Positions 1 through 10,032 of a stretch of DNA of 64,000 nt are shown one piece after another (the stretch's first letter is position 1; every line of letters begins with the position of its first letter). The stretch is from contig JAACJM010000007.1 in NCBI GenBank assembly GCA_013368315.1, positions 1,108,735 through 1,172,734 of the forward strand, given 5' to 3'. A program made the translations under genes and the position numbers. The notes beneath the pieces are model-generated. The model was given only the letters and a program-made list of their open reading frames with translations, did no database searches and had not been told where the DNA came from. The DNA is from Tetrapyrgos nigripes. Its lineage: Eukaryota > Basidiomycota > Agaricomycetes > Agaricales > Campanellaceae.

Positions 1-1593
1 GAAAACCATAGTGATGTTCGTCTCTCATGACCGAGCTTTCGCCGAAGCCGTCGGTGAAGAGGTTATCGTTCTCAAACCCGCTAGTGGATCCGAGGCTCAA
101 GCTGGAGGCGGCGCCAAGCTCGTCAATTACCCATCTACACTCTCTTCGTACACGCATTCTCTCCTCAGTCAACATCTCCACAGTTCTCGGCTTCATGCAT
201 CTATAAATCGTCAAAAGGCTCACGTTAACCAGTCTATCCAACATTCCCTCCAAGCAGCTGCGCGGTCAGGAGACGATAAAAAGCTGAAACAAGCGAAGAG
301 CAGACAGAGAAAGTTGGATGATAGGATGGGTATGGAAATGAGCAAGAAGGGAGGAAGGTTCAAGTTGAATAGGGATTTGGCTGGGTATCATTTGAAGAGC
401 AGAGAAGATGTCGTTGTTAGTGAGAAGAGTGTTTTAGGGGGTGGAAATGGGAGAGAAGGAAGGATTGTTCTTCCGAGTGATGAGACACTGTTGACAGAGT
501 TGAGATTCCAGGGTGCGTTGGTCGATTTGGATGGGGTTGGGGTGTGGTATACAAAGCAAGTGGGGATGGGAACGCCGACGTATACGTTGAGGAATGTGGG
601 ATTGACGGTTAGGCTTGGGGAGAGGATTGGGATTGTGGGGTTGAATGGAGCGGGGAAGTCGACGTTGGTGAGATGTTTGGTAACGGATGAGCAGGCGAGG
701 GAGGTTGGGTTGGACACCAGCGAGGACAGCGGTGATGCACAAGGGGAAGAAGGTGGAAAGAGGATGGTTAGCGGGTCGATTAAACATCATCTTAGAGCGA
801 AGATTGGGTATTTCTCCCAAGCTTTGGTGGAGAAGTTGGATACTTTACCGCCAACGATGACTGCACTGGAATGGATGATGCGTGGAGGTTTTAAGTTGCT
901 TTTGGGTGGCACCGATGATGTTGATGATATCGGTGAGTGAATTCTTACTGCAAATTAATTCGGAGAAGGCTTAACGCGCCTTTGTAGTGTCGACTGAGCA
1001 ACTTGCTCGTTCTTCTCTGTCCTGCCTTGGGCTTATTGGAAAGACAGTGTCGCATGTACCCATTCGGCAATTGTCTGGAGGGCAGAAAGTAAGGTTGGCT
1101 TTAGCTGGCATCGTTTATCCTCCACCTGTAAGTGTGCATTCCCTGCTTTCTCGTTTGCTTCACTAAATAACATCTGTCTGACTTTTAGCTCGACGTCACC
1201 TCTCCCACTCCCAGTCCACCACCTCACCTCCTCATCCTCGATGAACCAACCACGCATCTGGACTCTGAAAGTGTTTGCAAACTCGCCAGTCAACTTCGCA
1301 AATATCCTGGTGCAGTAGTGTTAGTGTCTCATGACAGATGGTTCTTGCGAGCTGTTGTTCAAGGTGATAAAGAAGCACTTAGGTTGGCGAGTTTTGATAG
1401 CGATGGTGAAGGGGATGGGCATGGAGAAGGTTCTGGAAGCGATGAAGATGACGATGACGATGGTGAAGGTGATGGGATTGGAGGGCCTGGAATAAAAGGA
1501 AGGGTTTATTTGATTAGTAAGGCCAAGGTGGAGGAATTGGAAGGAGGGATTGAGGAATTCGAGGAGAAGGTTAGGAAGGGAGTCATCAAGTAG
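1..1593 (+). CDS. ABC-F family ATPase (C-terminal part, 5' end outside window)
   Basis: Soluble, twin-cassette ABC ATPase of the ABC-F type, a family that acts on ribosomes or in translation control and has no membrane domain. The gene enters from the left: the first cassette is represented only by its H-switch (FVSHDR near nt 15-35). A charged linker follows, then the complete second cassette: Walker A GLNGAGKST (about nt 640-665), signature LSGGQK, Walker B ILDEPTTHLD and H-switch VSHDRWF. Exons are to 932, 988-1127 and 1189-1593; both introns are GT-AG and phase-consistent. The C-terminus carries an acidic Glu/Asp/Gly-rich insert (about nt 1400-1490) after the last switch. The exact ABC-F subfamily cannot be set without the N-terminal half. 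Seen: motifs and splicing. Inferred: role in translation. Confidence 0.9.
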
Positions 1594-1760
1594 TGCAACA
1601 AGGGTTTGCAGCGTAGGCTAGCTGCAACTTGCTGATGTCGAAGCTGCAAATACCAAATTTTCACCGAAAACATGTTACAAACACAAAAGCTAATACAAGT
1701 ACAAGATGACCTTTGCTTGTGCTACATGACTTAACAAGTCGCTGAAATCCTCATTCACTT

Positions 1761-2628
1761 CTAATGCTCAAAGGCCTTATACAAGCTAAATCTCCTATCC
1801 TCCATCTCTGCCAGCGGTGCTCCCTCACCTTCCTTCAACCCCAAAGCGACCTGCCACGGCACCTCATCGTCGTTGACCATAGTCGCCTTGAACTCGTGCG
1901 ACGCTGTCACATCCGCTCCCTCTCGGTCCCATTCGTGCAATGCCAGAAACTTCATCGGCGGTTTGTCCAACTGCGAATTTACCAATGCGTTCTGACCCTT
2001 GTGCGTACGAGCTCCACCACCCATCTCCGTGAAATCGACGAGACGGAAGATCCTGGACCGCATCCAGCCGGGGACTTTAGAGAGCAGCGGGACGCGAGTT
2101 TTGGAATACCACTGAAGGAAGGCCTGCTCTGCGATCTCGCGTGGTTCATCAGAAGTAGTCCCAACGACCTGCATATGGACGGCATAGACGAATTTGCCGC
2201 TGGCGACTGGACTGCCTTGTTTGACTTCGTAACCGGATGCATGCATGCTATCAATCAACTCGTAGATCCCTCTTCCTAAACCTAGCAAGCTCCCTATGAT
2301 GTCTCTTTCGTTCTGAGACGCGGTTTCGCGGAGTTTGGCGTATTCGGGTGTAGAGAGTATTTTGGTGGAAGTGAGATCATATGTGGCTAGCCATGTGGGT
2401 ACTTTGAAGTCGTTACTTTTGTAGCGGGTCGCACTGAGGAAGCCAGGGACTGTTAGACGAGCTGGGGCGTGTTCGTTGTCGTACCAATCTGCAGAAGATG
2501 GACAGTAAACAGTTTTAGATTGAGATTTGTGTAGGAATGTAATAAGGATTTCGCTTACCATGAAACTTTTCTTCGGTGACGTTCGGTCCACATTCTGCGT
2601 AGACATAAAGAAGCCCGTTGGGAGACAT
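1761..2628 (-). CDS. EthD-like dimeric alpha/beta-barrel protein
   Basis: Two exons (2628-2559 and 2488-1761) joined by a 70-nt GT-AG intron give 265 residues. The N-terminal part has the pattern LYVYAECGPNVTEEKFHDWY followed by DNEHAPAR, which resembles EthD/dimeric alpha-beta barrel proteins of fungi. A second half around residues 125-230 looks like a diverged repeat of the same fold. These proteins are cytosolic and mostly without a proven reaction; some relatives take part in ring-system degradation or polyketide tailoring. The start at 2628 was chosen because it sits just before the conserved first strand; an in-frame ATG slightly upstream is possible. Its stop lies about 170 nt from that of the convergent ABC-F gene. 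Divergent from TEN1 (153 nt between starts), so the two may share a promoter. Confidence 0.8.
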
Positions 2629-2781
2629 TGTGGGAGGAGGAGAAGAGGCTGGCGATGTCGTCATAGGCACTGGGAGATGCGTGACTCCGGCGGGCCGGCG
2701 TTCTCTTTTCAACCTCTTCCAACGTCCCTTCATTCTTGAAGCTCAAAGCGGACAAGAGAACCTCTCTTCTCAATAAGAATA

Positions 2782-3353
2782 ATGGCGCCTCAACCGGACT
2801 CTGCAACTCCAACGGCTATTTATTCGGTGAAGAATCCTGCTTTGATAGGTCAAAAACTGCGAGTCGCAGGAAGGTGCGTGTTGTCTGTGCAACTACACGC
2901 TGATGGGAGGCTTTCGCGACGACTTTCTCATCACCAAGTTGTACAGAATGATGTCATACAGCGACGAAAACGGCTTTATCATCCTTGAACACAAAAACGC
3001 CGCTGTCCTGGTGGACGTCTCATTAATCATCGGTCCCAAGTCAGCCTGGGTGAACGAAACGTACACCACCATCATGGTTGCTGGGTACTTGGACAAATCA
3101 GAGGTGCGTAATTTGTAGCGCATGCTTCTTTCCGTGTGTCAAGCTGCATTGTACACACCGAAAAAGGTAGTGCTAACCTTTGAATCACTAGGATGCTCTT
3201 CCACTACCGGAACTGCCACCCTATGCTACAGCTCCTGATATCGACCCTCATCTGGTACTTAATGCGATACTTGCAGTTCCTGTCGTCGACTTGGATATGG
3301 ACTTGTGGCATGGCGCTATAGAGGAGCTGGGGAAAAAGATATCCTCGGACTGA
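2782..3353 (+). CDS. TEN1: TEN1-like CST complex subunit (telomere capping)
   Basis: Three exons (2782-2873, 2947-3103, 3192-3353) encode 136 residues, near the usual size of TEN1 proteins (about 100-150). The pattern is a single OB-fold: a KLRVAGR first strand, YSDENGFIILEH, a VDVSLIIG segment and IMVAGYL, then a C-terminal helix around DMDLWHGAIEELGKK. This layout matches the TEN1 subunit of the Cdc13/Stn1/Ten1 or CTC1/STN1/TEN1 complex, which binds single-stranded telomeric DNA and helps lagging-strand fill-in. Both introns are GT-AG and preserve frame. Sequence identity in this family is low, so the call rests on fold pattern and length; another small OB-fold protein such as an RPA3-like subunit is the main alternative. 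Confidence 0.72.
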
Positions 3354-3842
3354 CGAGCAGTATCTCCGACGAAATGACCTTCTCCATTCTTATTCTGATT
3401 GGATTTCTTCCATCACACGCCTACCCTCTTCGAAGATCTTATTCATGGGCGAAGGCCATCTTATCACAGCCATACCATGACATGCTTCAAGAGAAGGACT
3501 TGATCAGCCCAAGTGGAGTATTAGCACAACGTTGATCCCCTTGAATATGTATCTAGGACATACAAACTAACCATTTCTGATTCCAGACTGATGGATGTGA
3601 GTTTTAACCGTCACGCTATGCTCTCATTGGCTTTTCACTGGTCGTCCAGGCTTCTCTCGAGCATATGCAACACTTCATTACCTGTGGCATTGGTCCAATT
3701 TGACAGATGCACAAAGTTCTCTGCTGTATCCATGATATGTCATTTGGATATTCAACTGACAGCCTGGTGTGAGTGGCTATAAAGTGGCCTGCCCTCCTGT
3801 CTCGCCCTTCCTCCTCACTCGTCATCTGGCGGTACAGACACG
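3354..3842. other. Intergenic segment with GH25 promoter
   Basis: No convincing coding region. Short open frames here lack family motifs and splice context. The right end holds the putative core promoter of the GH25 gene. Confidence 0.6.
3778..3784 (+). promoter_or_regulatory. TATA box candidate of the GH25 gene
   Basis: TATAAAG lies 59 nt before the ATG at 3843, at the spacing expected of a strong, regulated fungal promoter. Only the motif and distance support it. Confidence 0.5.
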
Positions 3843-4947
3843 ATGAAATCTCTACTAGTCCCATGTCTTTCGCTTCTGACTGCTGCTCAGATTGTCCTTG
3901 CGGCCCCTGTCACTGAGGATCACAGTCTTCAACGACGCCAATCTGGCCCCAAAGGCATCGACGTCTCTCATTTTCAAGGCACTATCAACTGGGGATCTGT
4001 TGCTGCGAATGGTGTCGAGTTCGTTTTCATCAAGGCTACTGAAGGAACCAGTGAGTTTATTGTCATTCACACGACAGGCTTATCAAAGATTCTCATCCAT
4101 CTAGCATTTCTCGACCCAAATTTTTCCAACAACTATGTTGGAGCCACCAACGCAGGTTTAATTCGGGGAGCGTACCATTTCGCTCATCCGGACTCGAGCT
4201 CTGGCGCTACTCAGGCGAACTACTTCTTGGCTCACGGCGGCGGGTGGACGGCAGATGGAATCACCTTGCCTGGTGTGCTTGATATTGAATGTGAAGCATT
4301 CACTTTCTCCAAGTTCCTTTAATTGGAGTTTCCTCATTGTCACCTTTTCCTTGATAGACAACCCCAATGGTGCTGAATGTTACGGGCTCAGCGCATCTGC
4401 TATGGTAACCTGGATCGAAGACTTCTCCAATACGTATGAGTCTAAGACGGGCAGGTGAGCCTTCTGTTCACTTAATCGAGTTCCACCATTGGCATTAATA
4501 TTGAATTTTTTGTCTGCAGATTCCCTAGTTAGTCCCTTTATATCGAAATCAGGTCGCATTTAAGCTCAAGCCTTTCCTTGTAGTCATCTACACGACAACA
4601 GACTGGTGGAAGACATGTACCGGAAACAGCGCAGCATTCGCCAACAACCCATTATTCATCGCTCATTATGCTTCAAGTATTGGAACGCTTCCGGCTGGTT
4701 GGTCGTAGGTGACATTGTGACTATTTAAACTTTGCAATTATCAAAAACATCCCCTCTTTCATTGCTCCTCCAGCTTCACGACGTTCTGGCAGTTTGCCGA
4801 CTCTGGCCCTAATCCTGGAGATCAGGACGTGTTTAATGGTGATGCAGCGAGTCTAGGAAGGTGAGCTCGTGGTTCAAACATAGATGAACGCCTAGATGAT
4901 ACTAAGAAAACGTCGATCTGTGTACTAGGATGGCGAAGGGGTCCTAA
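3843..4947 (+). CDS. Secreted GH25 muramidase (Chalaropsis-type lysozyme)
   Basis: Glycoside hydrolase family 25 enzymes cut bacterial peptidoglycan outside the cell. Seven exons give 241 residues: 3843-4050, 4105-4290, 4358-4454, 4520-4527, 4584-4704, 4774-4860 and 4929-4947. A signal peptide (MKSLLVPCLSLLTAAQIVLA) is followed by a short pro-like stretch ending in RR. Family landmarks are GIDVSHFQG, FIKATEGT, LDPNF, GAYHFAHP, VLDIEYNP, VIYT-like IIYTTTDWW and FWQFAD; the Asp and Glu of DIE are the expected catalytic pair. Exon 4 is only 8 nt and supplies most of Arg-Phe-Pro-Ile; all phases agree with it. The gene stands alone with its own TATA box. Likely use: feeding on or defence against bacteria. 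Confidence 0.93.
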
Positions 4948-5299
4948 GTTTTTATTGACAAGGCAGGTATAGTTTGTCGATGATTCGGAGGTGTAAATGG
5001 TCCTAATATTGACTGAAATTTTGTACTGTACCGAAATTATGCTATTGGTTTCGTTCCCCCTCCTGTCCCACGCCTCTCTTCAAATCCATGCATATACCTA
5101 CCTCCACTCGTCTTCTCATCCCTCCTCGCCTACACCCTCCTCTCAACATCCTGCCTTCCACTATCAAACGCCAGCACGTACTTATTGTTATGTTTCGTCT
5201 ATCGCTCAAGTGGCAATATTCTGAATTCCAATGACTGATCTTTGAACGCCTACAGGTCAACTGAGATACAAACACGGGTATTCTAGCTAATTCGTGCTC
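4948..5299. other. Intergenic, convergent gene ends
   Basis: Lies between the stops of two convergent genes (GH25 and the DUF6533-type gene). Pyrimidine-rich, without gene or clear signal. Confidence 0.6.
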
Positions 5300-7204
5300 C
5301 TATCCCAATGACTCATGCCTTGGTGGCCCCTCAATATCACCTGGGGATACATCAGATGTAGAGTACGTAGTCCTACGAATCTCGATAATCGCCGGAAGAG
5401 GATTTGCGAGAAGAGGACCATGACCATTCACATGAGAAATCGAGCAATTCCTTGAATGTGTATGCGTATGTGTTCTACTTATACTCGTATGAGAATTCTT
5501 CCTTGACAGAAACGATACAGACTGGTTCAAAGTAGGAGAGATGGGAGTGATAGGGCTGCCAATATTCAAGGAGATATCAGGCTCAGGCTTGAGCCCAAAC
5601 CGGACATGCCGATAGACATAACACGACATGGAATTGGTTATGGCGAGGTTGGGGGTTATCACCATGAGATGAAAAGCAGGAGAAGAGTTGGTGAGGAAGA
5701 GGAGAAGGATAATCAGAGCTGTAGCGAGGAAAAGGATGCTACCCTGGGTTAAGCATTTCCTTTGAAGGAAGAAGTCAATGGCGACTACTCACAAGTAGAA
5801 CATTTGTCCATCGTTCAAGAGCGTTCTAGACAGTCTGGGAAGACTACTACCCGATATCATCTGTCCCACTCGGGCCATAACATTCGTCGTCGACTCATTC
5901 GTAACTGCATGAGTCATCGACATATTTTTGTACAGCTTGGCCGATATAGCAATGAAAACTGCCGTATCAAAGATGAACATAGAGACGGCGGGAATAACGA
6001 CGAAAGTTGACTCTAGGTTAATGAAGCCACAATGCTGAGTAGGACCAATGTGGATCGCATCAACGAGGAAGAAGGCAAGGATGTACAAGCCTAGGTTGGC
6101 CAACCAGAGGAAAAAGAATACGCTGGTAATGATGCGGTCGCGGTCGTAGATGGCACGAACTCGGAGGAAGAAGAGGAACATCGTCGCTATTGATGATATA
6201 AAGAGGCATATTTCTTGGCCAAGTACGGCCTGAGTGCAATTAGGAAGTGATGTCGCTAGAGAGAGGGACCGCACAGCGTCAGCATCGGGAGCTGACAGGA
6301 TTGGTTCGAGATTGTTAGACGTACTAACGAAAATCGTTTGAAGGACCAGGTGCTGTACCATTTCGACCAAAGGTTCAGCCTATGTTACGCGTTACGCATT
6401 GATTTTGCCAGGACCCAGTTCAGAGTAAGCTATTACGCGTTACGAATTTCATATTTCCATATCGAGAAGGCAGGCCGTCGGCCTGCCCGCCAGAGAGGAT
6501 GTTACGTCTATGTACCTACTAGGAATACAACCAAAAAACTTCTTTTTGCCCTTTTTTTAGCCCGCCCAGAAACCACCACTACTCAGTATGCCAATGGACA
6601 AACTCTGGTCTAGTGTGTTGCTTGAGGAGAGAAAACTGGTCAAGAGCCAAATTTTCATCCCAAAACCCGTTAAAAGACAGCTGCTCCCTTCTCGAAATGT
6701 CTCTATATGGACTGTGCGAAAAAATACCCCTATATAGAAAGTGTTACGAACTCAGTTCAGAACCCTATGTTATGCGTTATGAAAATTTATTTTGGTTAGT
6801 TCAGATCCCCCCTGTTACGCGTTACTGAACTTTCGGTCGAAATGGTACAGTATAGGAACGTGAAGATTTTGCCCCACGTAAGAAAAGAGGCTTTTTACAT
6901 AGCATAAGAAACACACCTAGAAATGAAATACACAACAGCCGGCAAGCCCACATGATGTTTGAATACTAGCCTCCAGTCAAGTCCAATGTGCAGTAACATA
7001 TCCCAAACGAACATCTAGACAAACTCGATAAGGGCCTAAAGGATAATTTTAAGTTCGTATCAGATGAAACATACTTACCCCAGTCACCTCAACTATCAAA
7101 TAAGTTCCTGCTATAGCCCCTCCCAGAAACTCTGGGGGCATGAAGATATCGGGTGTCAGCGGGTTAAGAATGGGGTAGACGGGACCATTGCTCTGAGACT
7201 CCAT
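5300..7204 (-). pseudogene. DUF6533-type seven-helix membrane protein gene, interrupted by a MITE
   Basis: Agaric genomes hold many multi-helix proteins that begin with a DUF6533 region; they look receptor-like but ligands are unknown. Exon 1 (7204-7079) encodes PPEF...GTYLIVEVTG and exon 2 (7014-6917) encodes FVWDMLLHIG...VYFISR, both typical. A later exon (6255-5793) has the RVRAIYDRDR loop and several hydrophobic segments, ending in LLNDGQMFYL; the last exon (5759-5300) has SPAFHLMVITPNLAI. A 498-bp inverted-repeat element lies where exon 3 should begin. After it only LVLQTIFV remains of the expected helix, and no AG acceptor restores the phase after ISR. The last junction also needs a 33-nt intron to stay in frame. 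I therefore call it damaged; an unusual but working splice pattern is possible. Confidence 0.55.
6353..6850. mobile_element. MITE-like nonautonomous DNA element, 498 bp
   Basis: The ends are inverted repeats of 26 bp (6353-6378 and 6825-6850) that differ at two positions; the outer part reads CTGTACCATTTCGACC. No coding capacity. Inside are several copies of GTTACGCGTTAC-like words (near 6383, 6425, 6766 and 6814) and a GGCAGGCC/GGCCTGCC palindrome near 6470. If the TA inside the end sequence is the duplicated target, it would fit a Tc1/mariner-type insertion, but the flanks give no longer duplication. It sits in the receptor-like gene on the minus strand. Confidence 0.7.
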
Positions 7205-8060
7205 CGAGGGAGCAGGGGAATCGATCTTTCTTTGCTCGGTCAAATTTATGCCAGAATGCCACGCGCTGCACATCAGAAAGCGGTTACGAGGCCGAATGAA
7301 ATGAGGCTGAGTTTCTTACACTCTCTTTCCGCGTGTGGCTATGTTTAAGTGTTCCCGATTTTACCCGTCCGCTTCATTCCGCGTAATCTTCCATGTGATT
7401 TTCGTTTTGTTTGTTGTTGCTTTTCTTCTGCTTTGTTTTGCTTCCATACATATGTCATTTGTTTGTTCAGAGGCTGTAGGCAAACAACCTGTTTTCGCTT
7501 TCTCCTCTTTCTCTTCCCTTCACTTTCTGATTTTAGACTTTGCCCTCGCTTTTTATTCTCGAATCGCAGCATTTGCAACCGTGAGACTATTTTCGCCAGG
7601 TTTCTTCCTCACTTAGTGCCTCTATGTCTCCCGGTCTGACCGTGCCTGCTCCTTCCTGCCATTCCTGAATCAAGCTTACATCTTTCCACTACCAACAAAG
7701 TCCGTTCTACCTTTGACTTTTCTACATGGACTTTTCGTACATGGGTTCTTCAAGTATTTGGATGAGAAAGGTGGGCTTTATTATCATAACATATGTTAAC
7801 TTTCTTGTATTTTCCCTTTCTGTTTCCATTTCCTTCATGTTCTTCCATTTGGATTTTTGTTTTGACATGATTGCTGATGAAGTCTCTCATTTCTATAGTC
7901 TGTTTCCACATTCTGTATCTCAAAACCTGAAAAATTTCCTTCCAAACTCGAAAATCTGTTTGATGAGATAGACGCATTTGACAGCTGAATAGGTTTTGAT
8001 GAGTGGAGATGGCCTCGTACCCGCCACGCGTAGCGTTGGCCCACACCCCTTTATATAGGT
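7205..8060. other. Intergenic, T-rich, no gene seen
   Basis: A strongly pyrimidine-rich stretch (about 7330-7620) upstream of the receptor-like gene, followed by AT-rich DNA. Long frames on both strands lack motifs and codon character and are treated as chance. Confidence 0.5.
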
Positions 8061-9129
8061 AAATCTGCAGACACCCTGCAGGGCTGCAAACACCCTTCAG
8101 ATAATGTTGTAAATTACTGTATAAGACTGTATGTACCATGCCATATATATATTTAAGCTTCCAGATGCTTTCCAAGTTGTGTATCTGCTGTACACGAAGT
8201 GTAAAAATCTTCAAAAAAAGAGTATAAGCACAGCCACAGATTTTTCCTGATACATTCCTACAGATTTTCTCTATTCAGGATATCAGGAGAAGAGTTCTAC
8301 ATTCTCATGAGTGTATCTCAGTGTGAAATTGTAAGCAAGGACACTCAAAAGGTCTCACAGTGCCTTGAAATGCTTGCTACCAGCATTTGCACTACTCATC
8401 TTTGAATATCAAACAATTGTTAGTATTTGGCTCATGTCTTAGCATGTTTCTACAAGATAATACATTGTAATAGCTTCAAGATAATTTGTACTCATTTGTA
8501 ATTTCTGGGAAGAGTGTCTGCAGACACCCTACAGACACCCATGCAGACTCCCTAAGAAAGCAAAATGGGAGTGTCAAATACAAGACTTCTGCCTAGAATT
8601 GGACATTAATGGATTTGATTCAAGGATTAACTAGCAATAGCCAATTTCTGTAAAGGGACTATTTTCTCTGCCTGCATGTTTTCTTATACTGCTTTCCATC
8701 CTCTGTCTCTTCATTTCTCTTTTCTGCATGACATCTGTGCTTAGACCCAGCTGAATGCTGTGGCTGGCGAGTTTCTGCTTGATTGGTAGTGATTTCCTCC
8801 TTTAGAAGCCTAGCTTCATGAACAGCCATGGTTGACCTGTTTAAGCCTTTCTCTTTGGTAAATGGCTTTGGTCTGGGTCTGGGAGGCATATTCTTCTCCT
8901 TCTCTACTTGCTTTGCTGTTCTTTTTGCTTCCATCTTTTCCTGTATAGCCTTACAAAGGTCACTCCAAAAAAACTTGTAATTCATATGTCCAAGCTTATG
9001 TGCATGCACGAACAGTCATCATTCCTATTATTCATACTAGATAGTAGAACTTAACAAAAACAATGGTTTTGACAATGAATGAGTTAGTGGTGATGATAAT
9101 TGGGATGTCTGCAGGGTGTCTGCAGATTT
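8061..9129. mobile_element. Putative transposon remnant bounded by 21-bp inverted repeats
   Basis: A perfect 21-bp inverted repeat (core CTGCAGACACCCTGCAG) marks both ends: 8061-8081 and 9109-9129. A related word lies inside near 8514-8545. The interior is AT-rich, unlike neighbouring gene DNA but like the transposon compartment after 48 kb. Flanking target duplication was not found, so limits are tentative. Confidence 0.5.
8659..9009 (-). CDS. Lys/Arg-rich ORF inside the inverted-repeat element
   Basis: A 116-residue frame, strongly basic, with HKLGHMNYKFFWSDL near the start and lysine/glutamate-rich sequence after it. No family recognised. Because it sits within the inverted-repeat-bounded segment it is probably a fragment of an element-encoded protein rather than a host gene. 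No introns or flanking exons were found. Confidence 0.3.
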   Translation of the reverse strand: MHAHKLGHMNYKFFWSDLCKAIQEKMEAKRTAKQVEKEKNMPPRPRPKPFTKEKGLNRSTMAVHEARLLKEEITTNQAETRQPQHSAGSKHRCHAEKRNEETEDGKQYKKTCRQRK

Positions 9130-9528
9130 CTCATACCCGATCAGAAAAGGACCTGAGTATTTGGGTCAGGAGATTTGCTCGCCTCATGTCATTTGGCAAG
9201 CACATCCTCATCCGATCTCCGGGTGGATTCAATTTCCCAAGCTTCAGATCGCTCTACCATCCATTATCAGTTGGGCACGTCCAGGACTGCTAATATTCAA
9301 TGAGTCTCCTGTCGGGTTGCAGTCCGGTTTCAGAGGTCGTAAGTAGTATCATGCTCTGAGCCTGATTTTCAACTGGTTTTTTAATTACATTGCCAAACGC
9401 CCTTGAAGCTTTCTGATCTACTAGAACAAGTGTCACCTAGTAGCCTTGGGCCAAGAAAAATCGGTGAGAACGTGGAGGGCTACGAAGTTGAGTCAATCAG
9501 GCATTGACCACAGCTTAAGGTATCGACT

Positions 9529-10032
9529 TTAAGCCTCAAGATAATCATAAACTGTTTGAGTTGTTCTTGCACCAATGAGCTCAGAAGAAGTCGAATAGCA
9601 GAGCAATCTGGAAACTTTTGATAGGGCCTTGGTAGGGATGGGAATCAAAGCTTTGATCGCACCGTAAATACTACGGACGATTGTCGGGAGAATGAGTGTG
9701 ATATGAGGAAGCGCTAAGAAATCAGATGCCTTAGCCAGATTATATTCTTCATTATCGACTTGGAAAGTCCGAAGGCACATCAAGTCAGAAGGATCAAAGT
9801 TCATCAAACCTCCGATACGACATGAAGTCATTTTCCTGTCTGCTCTGCGAGAGATAAGAGCGCTGGTACCGGTAGGAATTTTCAAAGTACTGAATGCCAT
9901 CACTTTCACATGGGTCTGGCGCCTCCAGCGACCGTCACTATCTGTGTGGCATAACGGGTTTGCTGCCTCAAGGAGCAACAACAACGAGGTTCCGATTCGG
10001 TACCGCTCTGAGTCAGCACAGCCACCTGGCAT
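9529..10032 (-). CDS. Hypothetical ORF, unrecognised
   Basis: Open frame of 167 codons. The downstream two thirds (from KVMAFSTLKIP) has a plausible protein composition, with a hydrophobic stretch FLALPHITLILPTIV. The first third looks like random translation, and an AG acceptor-like site near the KVMAF position suggests a 3' exon whose upstream exons are not visible. No motif ties it to a family. It may be a gene remnant. Confidence 0.25.
   Translation of the reverse strand: MPGGCADSERYRIGTSLLLLLEAANPLCHTDSDGRWRRQTHVKVMAFSTLKIPTGTSALISRRADRKMTSCRIGGLMNFDPSDLMCLRTFQVDNEEYNLAKASDFLALPHITLILPTIVRSIYGAIKALIPIPTKALSKVSRLLCYSTSSELIGARTTQTVYDYLEA

Noticed and set aside
434..820. Minus-strand frames opposite the ABC-F gene
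   Set aside because: They are antisense shadows of a strongly conserved coding exon and have no motif of their own.
7750..8214. 154-codon minus-strand frame
   Set aside because: It crosses the inverted-repeat border at 8061, has no recognisable motif and no exon context.
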